A stretch of 64,000 bases of DNA from Candidatus Methanoperedens sp. (GTDB taxonomy: Archaea; Halobacteriota; Methanosarcinia; Methanosarcinales; Methanoperedenaceae). Under the pieces are notes generated by a model. The model made no database searches. It was not told the DNA's origin and worked only from the letters and a program-made list of their open reading frames with translations. The DNA is taken from contig JAHFDG010000013.1 of NCBI GenBank assembly GCA_023249105.1, positions 47,499 through 111,498 on the forward strand, read 5' to 3'. The position numbers and the translations under genes were made by a program. The stretch's first letter is position 1; every line of letters starts with the position of its first letter. Shown in pieces: positions 1 to 8,151 of the stretch.

Positions 1-1284
1 CTTGGCGAGAAGACCGAAGACCTGATTGCAAGCTTCCGTAATTCCTACAACCCGCGCATAGCCGTGACCGTGGATATGATTTCAACAGGTACGGATATTA
101 AACCGCTTGAATGCCTGCTGTTCATGCGCGATGTCAAGTCGCGGGTGCTCTTTGAGCAGATGAAAGGGCGCGGCACAAGGACGATATCTTCAACTGATTT
201 TAAAGCAATTACTCCCGGCGCTTCAACCAAAACACATTTCATGATAGTGGACGCTGTGGGCGTGTGTGAGAACGACAAGACCGATTCAAGACCGCTTGAG
301 CGAAAGAAGAGCGTGCCGTTTGACAAGCTCATCATGTCTGTTGCTCTCGGCAAGAGGGATGAGGATACCATTACCTCGCTTGCGGGAAGGCTTGCGCGGA
401 TGGATAGGGAGATAGAAGAAAAGGACAGGAAAGAGATTCAAAAGGCTGCGGATGGTAAATCATTAAAAGAGCTCATTAATAAGCTTCTGGATGCGGTTGA
501 CCCTGATAAAAAAATTGAAAAAGCGCAGGAGATTTTTGGAACAAAAACGCCAACAGATGAACAGGTTAAGAAGGCAGGCGAAGAACTTGCAAAGAGTGCC
601 TGCACACCGTTTGATGCTCCGAAGCTCAGGAACACCATAATTGAGATAAAGAAAAGAAATGAGCAGATTATTGATACTGTGAGCAAGGACACTGTGAACT
701 TTGCAGGTTTTGATGAACAGGCAAAGATAAAGGCCCGAACCATCGTGGATACCTTCAAGAAATTCATAGAGGAGAACAAGGATGAGATTACAGCTCTACA
801 AATCATTTACAGCAAGCCATACGGCAGGCGCCACCTGACATACGAAGAGATCAGAGAGCTTGCCGAAGCGATAAAAAAGCCGCCTTACCAGCTTACGCCG
901 GAAATTCTCTGGCAGGCGTATGAACAACTGGATAAATCAAAGGTGAGAGGCGCAGGCGCACAGAAGCTATTGACGAATATCATCTCGCTGATACGTTTTG
1001 CCTCAGGAAAGAGCGATGTGCTTGAGCCTTTCCTGGAAACGGTGAACCAGCGCTTCGAGCGATGGCGCGAGGAGCAGGAGGGGGCAGGGGTGCGTTTCAC
1101 GGAGGCGCAGATGGAGTGGCTTGTGATGATAAAAGACCATATTGCATCGTCGCTGAGTATTGGAATTGAGGATTTTGAGCTTGCGCCGTTCTTTGAGAGA
1201 GGCGGGGCTGTGAGGGTGTATCAGCTTTTTGGAAAGGGATTGAATAATATCTTAGAAGAGCTAAATGAGGTACTTGCGGTATGA
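1..1284 (+). CDS. hsdR: Type I restriction enzyme R subunit, C-terminal part (5' end cut by window)
   Basis: The reading frame is open from the first base, so this is the 3' part of a larger gene. The visible 427 residues begin within the second helicase lobe: a TVDMISTGTDIKP stretch fits motif V and an EQMKGRGTRT stretch fits motif VI of the HsdR superfamily-2 translocase. The rest is a helical tail like the EcoEI-type R C-terminal domain, which docks on the HsdM/HsdS methylase. The family couples ATP-driven translocation to DNA cleavage. The nuclease and Walker motifs would lie upstream of the window. hsdS and hsdM follow at 4269 and 8308 on the same strand, so this is one type I locus with extra genes inserted. 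The last codons overlap a short ATG frame of no apparent meaning. Confidence 0.93.
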   Translation, partial: LGEKTEDLIASFRNSYNPRIAVTVDMISTGTDIKPLECLLFMRDVKSRVLFEQMKGRGTRTISSTDFKAITPGASTKTHFMIVDAVGVCENDKTDSRPLERKKSVPFDKLIMSVALGKRDEDTITSLAGRLARMDREIEEKDRKEIQKAADGKSLKELINKLLDAVDPDKKIEKAQEIFGTKTPTDEQVKKAGEELAKSACTPFDAPKLRNTIIEIKKRNEQIIDTVSKDTVNFAGFDEQAKIKARTIVDTFKKFIEENKDEITALQIIYSKPYGRRHLTYEEIRELAEAIKKPPYQLTPEILWQAYEQLDKSKVRGAGAQKLLTNIISLIRFASGKSDVLEPFLETVNQRFERWREEQEGAGVRFTEAQMEWLVMIKDHIASSLSIGIEDFELAPFFERGGAVRVYQLFGKGLNNILEELNEVLAV

Positions 1285-1306
1285 CAAAGAAAACGGGTAT
1301 TCCAGT

Positions 1307-1423
1307 ATGAACCGGAAAGAACTTGAATTAATTTTGCTGCAAGGTGAAGGCTATAAAATAGAGTTCAAGGAATCTCCAAATAATCAACAAAATGGTTATG
1401 ACGTTATACTTTATATATCATAA
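1307..1423 (+). pseudogene. Truncated AlbA_2 (Schlafen-like) domain fragment
   Basis: A 38-codon frame starts 22 bases after hsdR and ends at TAA. Its sequence, with EGYKIEFKES, is the usual N-terminus of archaeal AlbA_2 / divergent-AAA proteins (RecG-like helicase or transcriptional regulator annotations), which normally run to 200-480 residues. Nothing downstream continues the domain in any frame, so it looks like a deletion remnant. A short functional peptide is possible but less likely. Confidence 0.6.
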
Positions 1424-1483
1424 AAAAGGTTTAGACATAATAAAGAATTAATATAGGCGCATGATTTTTATTGTTGAGGTAGT

Positions 1484-2707
1484 ATGACTTTTGTGGATAT
1501 AGAAGAAGTTTCGAAGGAGAAGAACTCTTTAGTTCGTTCATGCAGAATAAAAATTAATGGAGGTACTGTAATAACTCCCTCAAGGGCTATCAGCGTCACC
1601 AAGTCCAACATTGAAGAGCTGAAAGTATCCTCAACATTAATTGACAATCAATTCTTACCTTTTGGTGAGGTGTTTGTTCGCGTTCCTTTGGATTTCTTGA
1701 GTAAAATAATAGATGATGATAGTGCTGGGCAGAAATTCAGTTCCTTGCTATCAAATCGTTTAAATCAATTGAAAGATGCAGGATTAGTCCCATATTTGAT
1801 TCTTTCTTTGGTCGATAATGAAGATAATCCTTATAACAAGATGCCTCCACCACAAATTTTAGATCTTCTTTTTAATTTTATCTGGGGAACCCCAAACAAT
1901 TCTATTATTGTACCCCCTCTTATTGGGGTTCTCAACGAGGATAAGGAATATATTAAATATATTGCTGCTTTGGAGAAAAGGCAGAAGGAACGTATTGATA
2001 AAAAGCCTCTGCCCATGATGGCAATTATTCCTCCAGTGTACCGATTAATTGCTCCAGAACTTCTGGATAGATTTTGGAAAATAGGATGCCGCATCATTGC
2101 TTTCGATTTAGGGAATAAAAAATATAGTGCATATGGTTATGTCATTGAGAAACTTCATTCTGAATTAAATGTATTGAGTAAACGAGATAAAGAACCTTAT
2201 ATTCTACATGCTTTAAATTCAAAGTTGAAAACTGGAAAGGGAGGTACAAGTAGAATCAATGATTTATTGGGGACAGGTTTTGGATTCGATTCTTATGCAC
2301 CTAATCATGGCGGGCGTCTAAAATGGGTTCCTCCTCCAGCACCTCCAACTGAATCTAACCATTTGTTTGATAGAAAAACTTATGGCTTCTTTTCACTTGC
2401 TGATGTTATCTCCAATAAGACCATAGATCAAAAAGATATTCTGAACACTAATGCATTTAAGAGTGTAGAATTAGCTTCAATTGAAGATCAAAAACCTGAA
2501 AGAATAAAGCGAATCTGTTCAGCATATAATCTTGAAAAAACTATAGGAGAGATTCGAAATTTTCCAGAATTGATAAATAATGAAGAATTAATTAAATATT
2601 TTTCCAAAAAGGAACGTATTCAAGATGACCTGAAACTGATGAAAAATATTTCAGACAGAGGAATAATCTCTAAACAGCAAAAGAATCTGGATAAGTGGTT
2701 TGGATGA
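1484..2707 (+). CDS. Unrecognised 407-aa protein, module A; homologous to the protein at 6935-8098
   Basis: I cannot name this protein. It aligns along its length with the 387-aa product at 6935-8098. Shared blocks are an N-terminal hairpin with NGG/NGK then TP (residues 26-32), an I-I/V-PPV block (181-185), an IIAFD strand (204-208), a G-F/L-GFDS block (265-270), LF-x-K-x-YG-F/Y, and a C-terminal FNLE/YNLE helix. Alternating predicted strands and helices suggest an alpha/beta barrel. The hairpin-TP start and late GFDS block are faintly like tRNA-guanine transglycosylase-fold enzymes, but the cysteine zinc site is absent, so this is only a hint. The gene is AT-rich against hsdR and is followed with a 4-base overlap by a winged-helix gene and then a PIN gene, so the three look co-transcribed. 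Start chosen for the GAGG ribosome site just upstream. Confidence 0.75.
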   Translation: MTFVDIEEVSKEKNSLVRSCRIKINGGTVITPSRAISVTKSNIEELKVSSTLIDNQFLPFGEVFVRVPLDFLSKIIDDDSAGQKFSSLLSNRLNQLKDAGLVPYLILSLVDNEDNPYNKMPPPQILDLLFNFIWGTPNNSIIVPPLIGVLNEDKEYIKYIAALEKRQKERIDKKPLPMMAIIPPVYRLIAPELLDRFWKIGCRIIAFDLGNKKYSAYGYVIEKLHSELNVLSKRDKEPYILHALNSKLKTGKGGTSRINDLLGTGFGFDSYAPNHGGRLKWVPPPAPPTESNHLFDRKTYGFFSLADVISNKTIDQKDILNTNAFKSVELASIEDQKPERIKRICSAYNLEKTIGEIRNFPELINNEELIKYFSKKERIQDDLKLMKNISDRGIISKQQKNLDKWFG

Positions 2708-3186
2708 AAATAAATGAAAGCTCTTTGACTTCAACTCAACTCGCGATAATTACGCTATTAAAAAGTAAAGATATCACTGGAAAAGATTTTGCTCCAATTC
2801 CAGGTAACATTCATTTGGTAAAAGAGATTTTCGCAATAAAGAATACAGATATCGGAAATCAGTTGCTTGATGAATTGAACTTTGAGCCAGATAATTTTGG
2901 CCCTTTTGATGAGACAATCTTTGCTGCTCTAGATGATTTAAAGGATGCTGGGCTGGTGGAGTATATTCAATCAAAAAATAACACCAAAATCAAATTAACC
3001 AAAGAAGGAGAGCATCTTACGGAAAAAATTTGGAATAAACTTCGTGAGGATGTGAAAGCTGTTATTACATATGTAAAAATGAACTTTAACCATATTTCTT
3101 CGGAAAAATTACTTGACAGGATTTATTCAGTTTATCCGGAGATGGCGAAATATTCCCTATCAAAAGTAGCCAAAAAATATCAATGA
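2704..3186 (+). CDS. YwgA/DUF4065-like winged-helix protein, putative antitoxin, module A
   Basis: The 160-residue product has the layout of the YwgA-like, DUF4065/Panacea-type family: an N-terminal helix, an HLVKEIFA block, then FEPDNFGPFDETIFAALDDL and a GLVEY turn. In this family the FGPF/YGPYS signature precedes a helix and a short wing. It shares this pattern with the N-terminal half of the product at 5804-6391. Such domains often serve as antitoxins or adaptors. The ATG overlaps the stop of the 407-aa gene by four bases, so GTG starts further upstream are unlikely. The PIN gene follows after six bases. Antitoxin role is inferred from pairing with the PIN protein. Confidence 0.65.
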   Translation: MKINESSLTSTQLAIITLLKSKDITGKDFAPIPGNIHLVKEIFAIKNTDIGNQLLDELNFEPDNFGPFDETIFAALDDLKDAGLVEYIQSKNNTKIKLTKEGEHLTEKIWNKLREDVKAVITYVKMNFNHISSEKLLDRIYSVYPEMAKYSLSKVAKKYQ

Positions 3187-3192
3187 TAGGAG

Positions 3193-3675
3193 ATGCAATT
3201 TGTGGCAACTCTATTTGGAGATACATGTTTCTTGATTGGATTAAAAGATAAAACTGACCAGCATCATAAAGAGGCAACAAAAATCTGGAAGAAGTTACTA
3301 AATACAAATGTAGTAAAGGGATTAAATCACGTTACTATTTCAGATTTTGTATTGATTGAAATTTTTCAGGGTTTACAGAAGCGTGCAGGATTTGAAACCG
3401 CTGCTGCTGTATATAGTGAACTAACCGATAATTGTAGAGTTCAACAGGTAACTTTACCAATGGTGCAACAGGCTATAAATCAAAAACTCGAACCTTATCG
3501 CAATCATAAAACAAAACAACCTCCAATTGGTCTTGTGGATGCAATCTCTTTAGTAACAATGGATAAGTTAAGAATTTCATGGATTCTCAGTTTTGATGAG
3601 GGTTTTGACCGGATTCCATTAGTTAAAAGGATTCATAATGAAAATACGCTGCCATATAATAAATCTGTTCGATAA
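3193..3675 (+). CDS. PIN-domain ribonuclease, VapC-like toxin, module A
   Basis: A 160-residue PIN protein. The first acidic residue sits in GDTCFLIGL (D10). A second acidic cluster lies in the middle (SDFVLIEIFQGL) and GLVDAISLVTM supplies the third, followed by LSFDEGFDRI, the usual last motif of VapC nucleases. Members cleave tRNA or other RNA with Mg2+. A GATAGGAG ribosome site precedes the ATG. It ends a three-gene set with the 407-aa and YwgA-like genes, so the toxin is probably held by the YwgA-like neighbour rather than by a classic AbrB or MetJ antitoxin. Confidence 0.8.
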   Translation: MQFVATLFGDTCFLIGLKDKTDQHHKEATKIWKKLLNTNVVKGLNHVTISDFVLIEIFQGLQKRAGFETAAAVYSELTDNCRVQQVTLPMVQQAINQKLEPYRNHKTKQPPIGLVDAISLVTMDKLRISWILSFDEGFDRIPLVKRIHNENTLPYNKSVR

Positions 3676-3699
3676 GACTTTAAAAAAGTGGAAATTTTG

Positions 3700-4092
3700 A
3701 TGAACGTTTTACTGTCAGTTAAGCCTAAATATGCTGAAAAAATAGTCGAAGGAAAGAAAAAGTACGAGTTCAGGAGAGCTATTTTTCAAAAACAAAATAT
3801 AGAGAAGGTCTATATTTATTCCAGTTCGCCAGTGAGTAAGATCGTTGCCGCATTTAAGATAAAAAAAATCTTAAAGGATTCCCCGGAAAAGATATGGACG
3901 CTATGCCAAAAATATGCGGGCATCTCAAAAAAAGATTTTTTCGCTTATTTTAAAAATTCAGAAATGGCGTTTGCGATTGAGATTGGATATGTCGATAGTT
4001 TCAAAGAGCATATAGACCCATTTAAAATCATTGAAAATTTCAAGCCACCCCAGTCGTTTTATTACTTACCATTTAATTTTCAACAAACCTAA
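3700..4092 (+). CDS. ASCH/PUA-like domain protein
   Basis: The product of about 130 residues opens with VLLSVKPKYAEKI-x-EGKKKYEFRR, the signature of ASCH-type proteins, which have a PUA-like beta-barrel that binds RNA or modified bases. A YIYSSSPVSKIVAAF strand pair follows. I start at the internal ATG at 3700 because the family begins just there; an in-frame GTG at 3688 would add four residues. It follows the module A PIN gene by 24 bases and may share its transcript. PUA-like proteins recur in defence islands as readers of modified bases, but a role here is inference. Confidence 0.65.
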   Translation: MNVLLSVKPKYAEKIVEGKKKYEFRRAIFQKQNIEKVYIYSSSPVSKIVAAFKIKKILKDSPEKIWTLCQKYAGISKKDFFAYFKNSEMAFAIEIGYVDSFKEHIDPFKIIENFKPPQSFYYLPFNFQQT

Positions 4093-4109
4093 AGGAAATG
4101 ATATGAGAA

Positions 4110-4262
4110 TTGCGCTATTAACACCACAGCGACATAGAACACAGATGACACGGATTAGACGGATTTTCACGGATTATCCGTGCGCTCCGTGTTCTATCGC
4201 AATCCATCCGGTGCATCTGCGCGCGTTCATCCGCGGTTTATTTTTGATAAAGGGATGCGGGA
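4110..4262. repeat. Dispersed GGAT-rich repeat, copy 1
   Basis: This non-coding stretch is built of GGAT/ATCC-rich words (ACACAGATGACACGGATTAG, then ACGGATTTTCACGGAT, GTTCATCCGCGG). The reverse complement of 52620-52785 carries the same words in the same order, so the two are copies in opposite orientation. It sits between the ASCH-like gene and hsdS. Confidence 0.75.
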
Positions 4263-4268
4263 GGCAGT

Positions 4269-5723
4269 ATGAATGAGGATGCGTTGCCCGGAAGCTGGGT
4301 GTGGACGAGTATAAAGGAAATTTGTGATTTGATAAATGGGAGAGCTTTCAAACCTGAGGAGTGGTCAACCCAAGGATTACCAATCATCAGAATACAGAAT
4401 CTCAATAATATCAATACAGATTTCAATTATTGTAATTTTGAAGTAGAGGAAAAATACCTTGTAAATAATGGACAACTTCTATTTGCGTGGTCTGGTACTC
4501 CAGGAACATCATTTGGAGCGCATATATGGAATAGAGGAGAAGCAGTTCTTAATCAGCATATTTTTAAAGTGCAAATCGATGAGAATTGTATAAATAAGAT
4601 TTTTTTCTTGTATCTGATAAATCGAAATATATCTGAATATATCAAAAAAGCGCATGGGACAGCAGGATTAGCTCATATCACCAAAAACAAATTTGAAAAT
4701 TCAACAATCCTCATCCCCCCTCTCCCCGAACAGCGCCGCATCGTAACGAAGCTCGAGGAGTTATTCACAAAACTTGACGCAGGGGTGGAAGCGCTGAAAA
4801 AGACGCAGGCGCAGTTGAAGCGCTACCGCCAATCCATCCTCAAAGCCGCCTGCGAGGGAAAGCTCGTGCCCACCGAGGCTGAAATGGCGAAAGCAGAGGG
4901 GCGCGCCTACGAGCCTGCGGATGTGCTGTTGACACGCATCTTACAGGAGCGGCGCAAAAAAAGCAAGGGCGCTAAGTACAAAGAGCTTTCGGCGCCGGAT
5001 GCTAATGGTTTGCCGGAGCTGCCGGAGGGGTGGTGCTCAGCTTTTTTGGAACAAATTGCAGAAATTAATCCAAAATTACCCAATAATGGTCTTAACGACG
5101 ATACTGAAGTTTCTTTCTTGCCAATGAAAGTAGTTGAGGAACAGACTGGGAGATATGATTTGTCCATAATTAAAAAATATATCGAAGTAAAAAAAGGATA
5201 TACATCTTTTATAAATGGGGATATTATTTTTGCAAAGATAACGCCTTGCATGGAAAATGGAAAAATTGCAGTTGTGGAGAATTTGAAAAATGGAATTGGG
5301 TTTGGTTCTACTGAATTCCATGTGATTAGGATATTTGGAAATGACATTTCAAGGACTTATATTTTTAATTTTATACTACAAGAAAATTTCAGGAGAGATG
5401 CTCAGAGGAGTATGACTGGTTCGGCAGGTCAATTAAGAGTTCCTGCAGATTATTTACGACAAACTCCAATTCCCCTCCCTCCTCTCCCCGAACAGCGCCG
5501 CATCGTCGCAGAGGTCGAGCGCCGCCTCTCTGTGGCTGACGGGGTTGAGAGAACCGTGGAGCAGAGCCTTATGCAGGCTAAGAGGCTGCGCCAGAGCATA
5601 TTAAAGAAGGCGTTCGAGGGCAGGCTTGTGGCGCAGGATGCGAGTGATGAGCCTGCGGGCGTGCTGCTGGAGAGGATTAAGGCTGAGAAGGCGCGGACGG
5701 GAGAGAAGAAGAGGAAAAGATAA
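4269..5723 (+). CDS. hsdS: Type I restriction-modification specificity subunit S
   Basis: A 484-residue HsdS with two target-recognition domains (TRDs), each followed by a conserved helical spacer. TRD1 opens with LPGSWVWTSIKEIC and ends at LPPLPEQRRIV; TRD2 opens with LPELPEGWCSAFLEQI and ends at the same PPLPEQRRIV motif. Length and layout are normal, so both half-site specificities should be intact. The two TRD cores (about 4290-4700 and 5040-5460) are clearly AT-rich, while the spacers are GC-rich, a mosaic typical of TRD exchange. A GGGAGG ribosome site precedes the ATG. It joins HsdM to form the methyltransferase and adds HsdR for restriction. A YwgA-like/PIN/unknown module now separates it from hsdM. 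Confidence 0.95.
   Translation: MNEDALPGSWVWTSIKEICDLINGRAFKPEEWSTQGLPIIRIQNLNNINTDFNYCNFEVEEKYLVNNGQLLFAWSGTPGTSFGAHIWNRGEAVLNQHIFKVQIDENCINKIFFLYLINRNISEYIKKAHGTAGLAHITKNKFENSTILIPPLPEQRRIVTKLEELFTKLDAGVEALKKTQAQLKRYRQSILKAACEGKLVPTEAEMAKAEGRAYEPADVLLTRILQERRKKSKGAKYKELSAPDANGLPELPEGWCSAFLEQIAEINPKLPNNGLNDDTEVSFLPMKVVEEQTGRYDLSIIKKYIEVKKGYTSFINGDIIFAKITPCMENGKIAVVENLKNGIGFGSTEFHVIRIFGNDISRTYIFNFILQENFRRDAQRSMTGSAGQLRVPADYLRQTPIPLPPLPEQRRIVAEVERRLSVADGVERTVEQSLMQAKRLRQSILKKAFEGRLVAQDASDEPAGVLLERIKAEKARTGEKKRKR
4719..4744 (+). repeat. Direct repeat at the TRD1 boundary of hsdS
   Basis: These 26 bases recur exactly at 5481-5506 and encode the conserved LPEQRRIV block. They bound the exchangeable TRD and could serve as recombination sites. 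Confidence 0.8.
5481..5506 (+). repeat. Direct repeat at the TRD2 boundary of hsdS
   Basis: Second exact copy of the 26-base block at 4719-4744, marking the end of the second target-recognition domain. Confidence 0.8.
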
Positions 5724-5803
5724 AATGTTGTATAGCAATAATACTTTCACACCGCGCGCATACCAAAAGGGCATATATTTGAGCAGCCTTGAGGATTTTG
5801 AAA

Positions 5804-6391
5804 ATGGATATAAAAAAAAGGATACTCGAAAACCTGACTGAAACTCAGAAATACACTCTGCTACTCCTGAGTGCAAACAATTATGAGCCTGTCAAAGGCA
5901 AACTATGGTTTCAAAAGGAGCTTTTTCTCTTAGCCAAGAACAGTGATGAGCTTGCCGAACAAACCGATTTCGAAGCAGATTTTATGGGCCCGTATAGTGA
6001 AAGTGCCGAGGAGGAACTTGAGCAGCTTGAGTTTGCGAAAGTTGTCGAAAAAGAAGGCAATAAGCTAAAATTGACTGACCTGGGCAAGGATATAACGAAA
6101 ATACTTGAAAAAAATTCCAGCGAAGAAGAAAAGGAAATGATTGAAGATTTCAAGGCTGAACTTAATGATTTAACTGAAGATGAGCTGCTTGGTTTCATAT
6201 ACTTTACTTTTCCCGAAATGACCAAAGAATCTATAAAGATTCAAAAAATCAAACCAAAAAGAAAAAATATAGCATTAAGTTTGTATGCAAAAAGTAAAAT
6301 TAGTCTTGGGAAAGCACTGGAAATTGCAGAAATGAATATTGATAATTTTATTAAAGAAGCTAAATTGAAAGGGATTCAAGTATATTCATAG
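5804..6391 (+). CDS. YwgA-like winged-helix protein fused to a UPF0175-like antitoxin tail, module B
   Basis: The 195-residue product has two parts. Residues 1 to about 140 match the YwgA-like gene of module A: KLWFQKELFLLAKN, then FEADFMGPYSESAEEELEQL and a KVVEKEGNKLKLTD wing. The last 50 residues (ALSLYAKSKISLGKALEIAE... FIKEAKLKGIQ) look like UPF0175, a small helix-turn-helix antitoxin usually paired with DUF3368 PIN proteins. That partner is indeed the next gene, ten bases on. The ATG at 5804 follows GAGG; an in-frame TTG at 5789 is less likely. The fusion suggests that the YwgA-like domain adds a sensing or adaptor function to the antitoxin. Confidence 0.72.
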   Translation: MDIKKRILENLTETQKYTLLLLSANNYEPVKGKLWFQKELFLLAKNSDELAEQTDFEADFMGPYSESAEEELEQLEFAKVVEKEGNKLKLTDLGKDITKILEKNSSEEEKEMIEDFKAELNDLTEDELLGFIYFTFPEMTKESIKIQKIKPKRKNIALSLYAKSKISLGKALEIAEMNIDNFIKEAKLKGIQVYS

Positions 6392-6401
6392 GCGCTTCTC
6401 C

Positions 6402-6887
6402 ATGAAAATCATAGATTCATCTCCAATCATAGCTTTTTATTCAGAACTTAGCAACCCTAATTTGTTACATAAGTTTATAGAGTTAGGATATGAACTTAGG
6501 ATACCAAAAGGTGTTTTCAGCGAATTAGAGAACGGAAGAACCTCAGAAATATTAAAATCAAGTATAGCAGATGGAAAAATTAAAATTTTGGCAGATTTAT
6601 CATCGGAAGAAACTTTACATTTTAAAAACAGGCACCCATATCTTGGAAAGGGGGAAATTGAAGTAATCCTATGGTGGCTTAAACTGAAATCAGACGCTAA
6701 CAAACATTATTGCATCCTTGATGATAAAAAAGCGAGAAAAGTAGCCGGAAAATATAATGTAGTTTTCACAGGAACCATAGGTTTAATAGATCTGTTGCAT
6801 AAAAAACAAGCTATTACCCAGAATGAGCGCATGGAATTTATTACTAAACTTTCAGTTTCGGGATTCAGGATAAAGGGGATTTCCTGA
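6402..6887 (+). CDS. DUF3368 PIN-domain toxin, module B
   Basis: A 161-residue PIN protein of the DUF3368 type. IIDSSPIIAF gives the first aspartate, VFSELENG the second acidic site, LGKGEIEVI the third, and ILDDKKARKVAGKYN with FTGTIGLI is the hallmark C-terminal part of DUF3368. The family is thought to be RNase toxins paired with UPF0175 antitoxins, matching the fused antitoxin just upstream. The 407-aa homologue of module B starts 47 bases further on, so the gene order differs from module A although the three partners are the same kinds. Confidence 0.83.
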   Translation: MKIIDSSPIIAFYSELSNPNLLHKFIELGYELRIPKGVFSELENGRTSEILKSSIADGKIKILADLSSEETLHFKNRHPYLGKGEIEVILWWLKLKSDANKHYCILDDKKARKVAGKYNVVFTGTIGLIDLLHKKQAITQNERMEFITKLSVSGFRIKGIS

Positions 6888-6934
6888 GATCAATCCGTTA
6901 GTTTTTTAACCATATAATATAAATATAACAATGA

Positions 6935-8098
6935 ATGTCAAACCATATTGAGTTCAAAAAGGTGTGCCCTGATGATGATACGTTATATGTCACCAAAGAA
7001 CTCCGCATTAATGGGAAAAATTTAACGACACCAATAAAATCGCTGGGCTTAAGCTCAAAGCTGGTACTTAATGATAAAATAAAAGGAATAAATGAGTTTT
7101 ATAAAAAATTCTCTTTAGATGAAAACTTAAAGAAGAATTCGATTTATAGAGTTCTGGGTTCTCCTGAGAAATTGAGCGATCTAAATTATAAATTCAACTC
7201 TTTGGTTAGAAAAACAGATACTAATAGGGAGATTAATCTTTGTTTTATAGAATACGATGATGCGAATTATCCGGAAAAGAAACCATTGGAGTTTATTTTG
7301 GATACAGCATATGAATATTCTGATATTACTCCTCTACCGATCATATCAAATATAGCCCAGCGTATTGATTCTGAAGAGAAATTCGCTAAATACATGAAAT
7401 TTTTAAAAGAGTCTCTTGAAATAATAGAAACTTTGAATCATAAGCCTATAATGGGAATAGTACCGCCTGTACAATTCTATATTAAAGATATTGTTGAGTT
7501 TTATGCGAAAAAAGGTATTGATGCTTTTGTATTTGATTTTGATGGGAAAACACCATTAAGTATGCCTCAGGTTATTCGAAGTTTTATGCGTTCTTTAAAG
7601 GAAAATGAATTATTGGAGAATAGTTTCATACATTCAATTAATATCAATCAGGGACGATTCAATAAAGAAGCTAATGTTGTTGGTGCAAAAGATATTCTTT
7701 CTTTTGGGCTTGGTTTTGACAGTATGGGGGAAAGACACAAACCATTAAAAGGCCCGAAAGAATTTTTTGAAAAATTGAAAAATCGGAAAGATAATAGGCT
7801 CAGGCTATTTAATAAAAAAGATTATGGATATTATAGATTAGGAGTTAGTGAAATAGATGAAATTTATCCAATTGATTCAATTATTAAACGAGAATCTTTT
7901 GGCAGTGAAAACTCCGATTTAAGGTCTCTACAAAAAAATTTCAATCTGGAGCAAACAGGACTTGAAGCTATTCGGCTTAGGGAAATCATAAGTAATCAGG
8001 AATCAAAAGAGTATCTATCCCATAAAACACAAGTCAAAAAAGAGGATTTTAAAAAGATTATAAAGATGAAAAAAGAAGTTTCACAAAAACACACCTAA
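6935..8098 (+). CDS. Unrecognised 387-aa protein, module B; homologous to the protein at 1484-2707
   Basis: This protein matches the 407-aa product of module A in order and spacing of blocks: INGKNLTTP (25-33), IVPPV (175-179), FVFDFDG (198-204), GLGFDS (258-263), LFNKKDYGYY, and a C-terminal FNLEQTGLEAIRLREI helix followed by a lysine-rich end. Identity by eye is low but collinear, so the two are diverged homologues rather than a recent duplication. Function is unknown; an alpha/beta barrel enzyme is my best guess. The stretch upstream is very AT-rich with several TATA-like words. It follows the DUF3368 PIN gene by 47 bases. The ATG at 6935 is used because an ATG four bases earlier is out of frame. 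Confidence 0.75.
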   Translation: MSNHIEFKKVCPDDDTLYVTKELRINGKNLTTPIKSLGLSSKLVLNDKIKGINEFYKKFSLDENLKKNSIYRVLGSPEKLSDLNYKFNSLVRKTDTNREINLCFIEYDDANYPEKKPLEFILDTAYEYSDITPLPIISNIAQRIDSEEKFAKYMKFLKESLEIIETLNHKPIMGIVPPVQFYIKDIVEFYAKKGIDAFVFDFDGKTPLSMPQVIRSFMRSLKENELLENSFIHSININQGRFNKEANVVGAKDILSFGLGFDSMGERHKPLKGPKEFFEKLKNRKDNRLRLFNKKDYGYYRLGVSEIDEIYPIDSIIKRESFGSENSDLRSLQKNFNLEQTGLEAIRLREIISNQESKEYLSHKTQVKKEDFKKIIKMKKEVSQKHT

Positions 8099-8151
8099 TC
8101 GACATTTTTAACTTAAAATTTTCAAAACTTTTGATGATATTATGGTGAACA

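Noticed and set aside
1484..2707. Calling the ~400-aa proteins true tRNA-guanine transglycosylases or DpdA
   Set aside because: The zinc-binding cysteine cluster and the strict catalytic signatures are missing; only a loose pattern remains.
4719..5506. Repeated 26-base units as a CRISPR remnant
   Set aside because: Only two copies 762 bases apart, both inside hsdS coding sequence for a conserved motif.
5724..5841. A 38-codon frame after hsdS
   Set aside because: It has a poor ribosome site and overlaps the well-supported gene starting at 5804.
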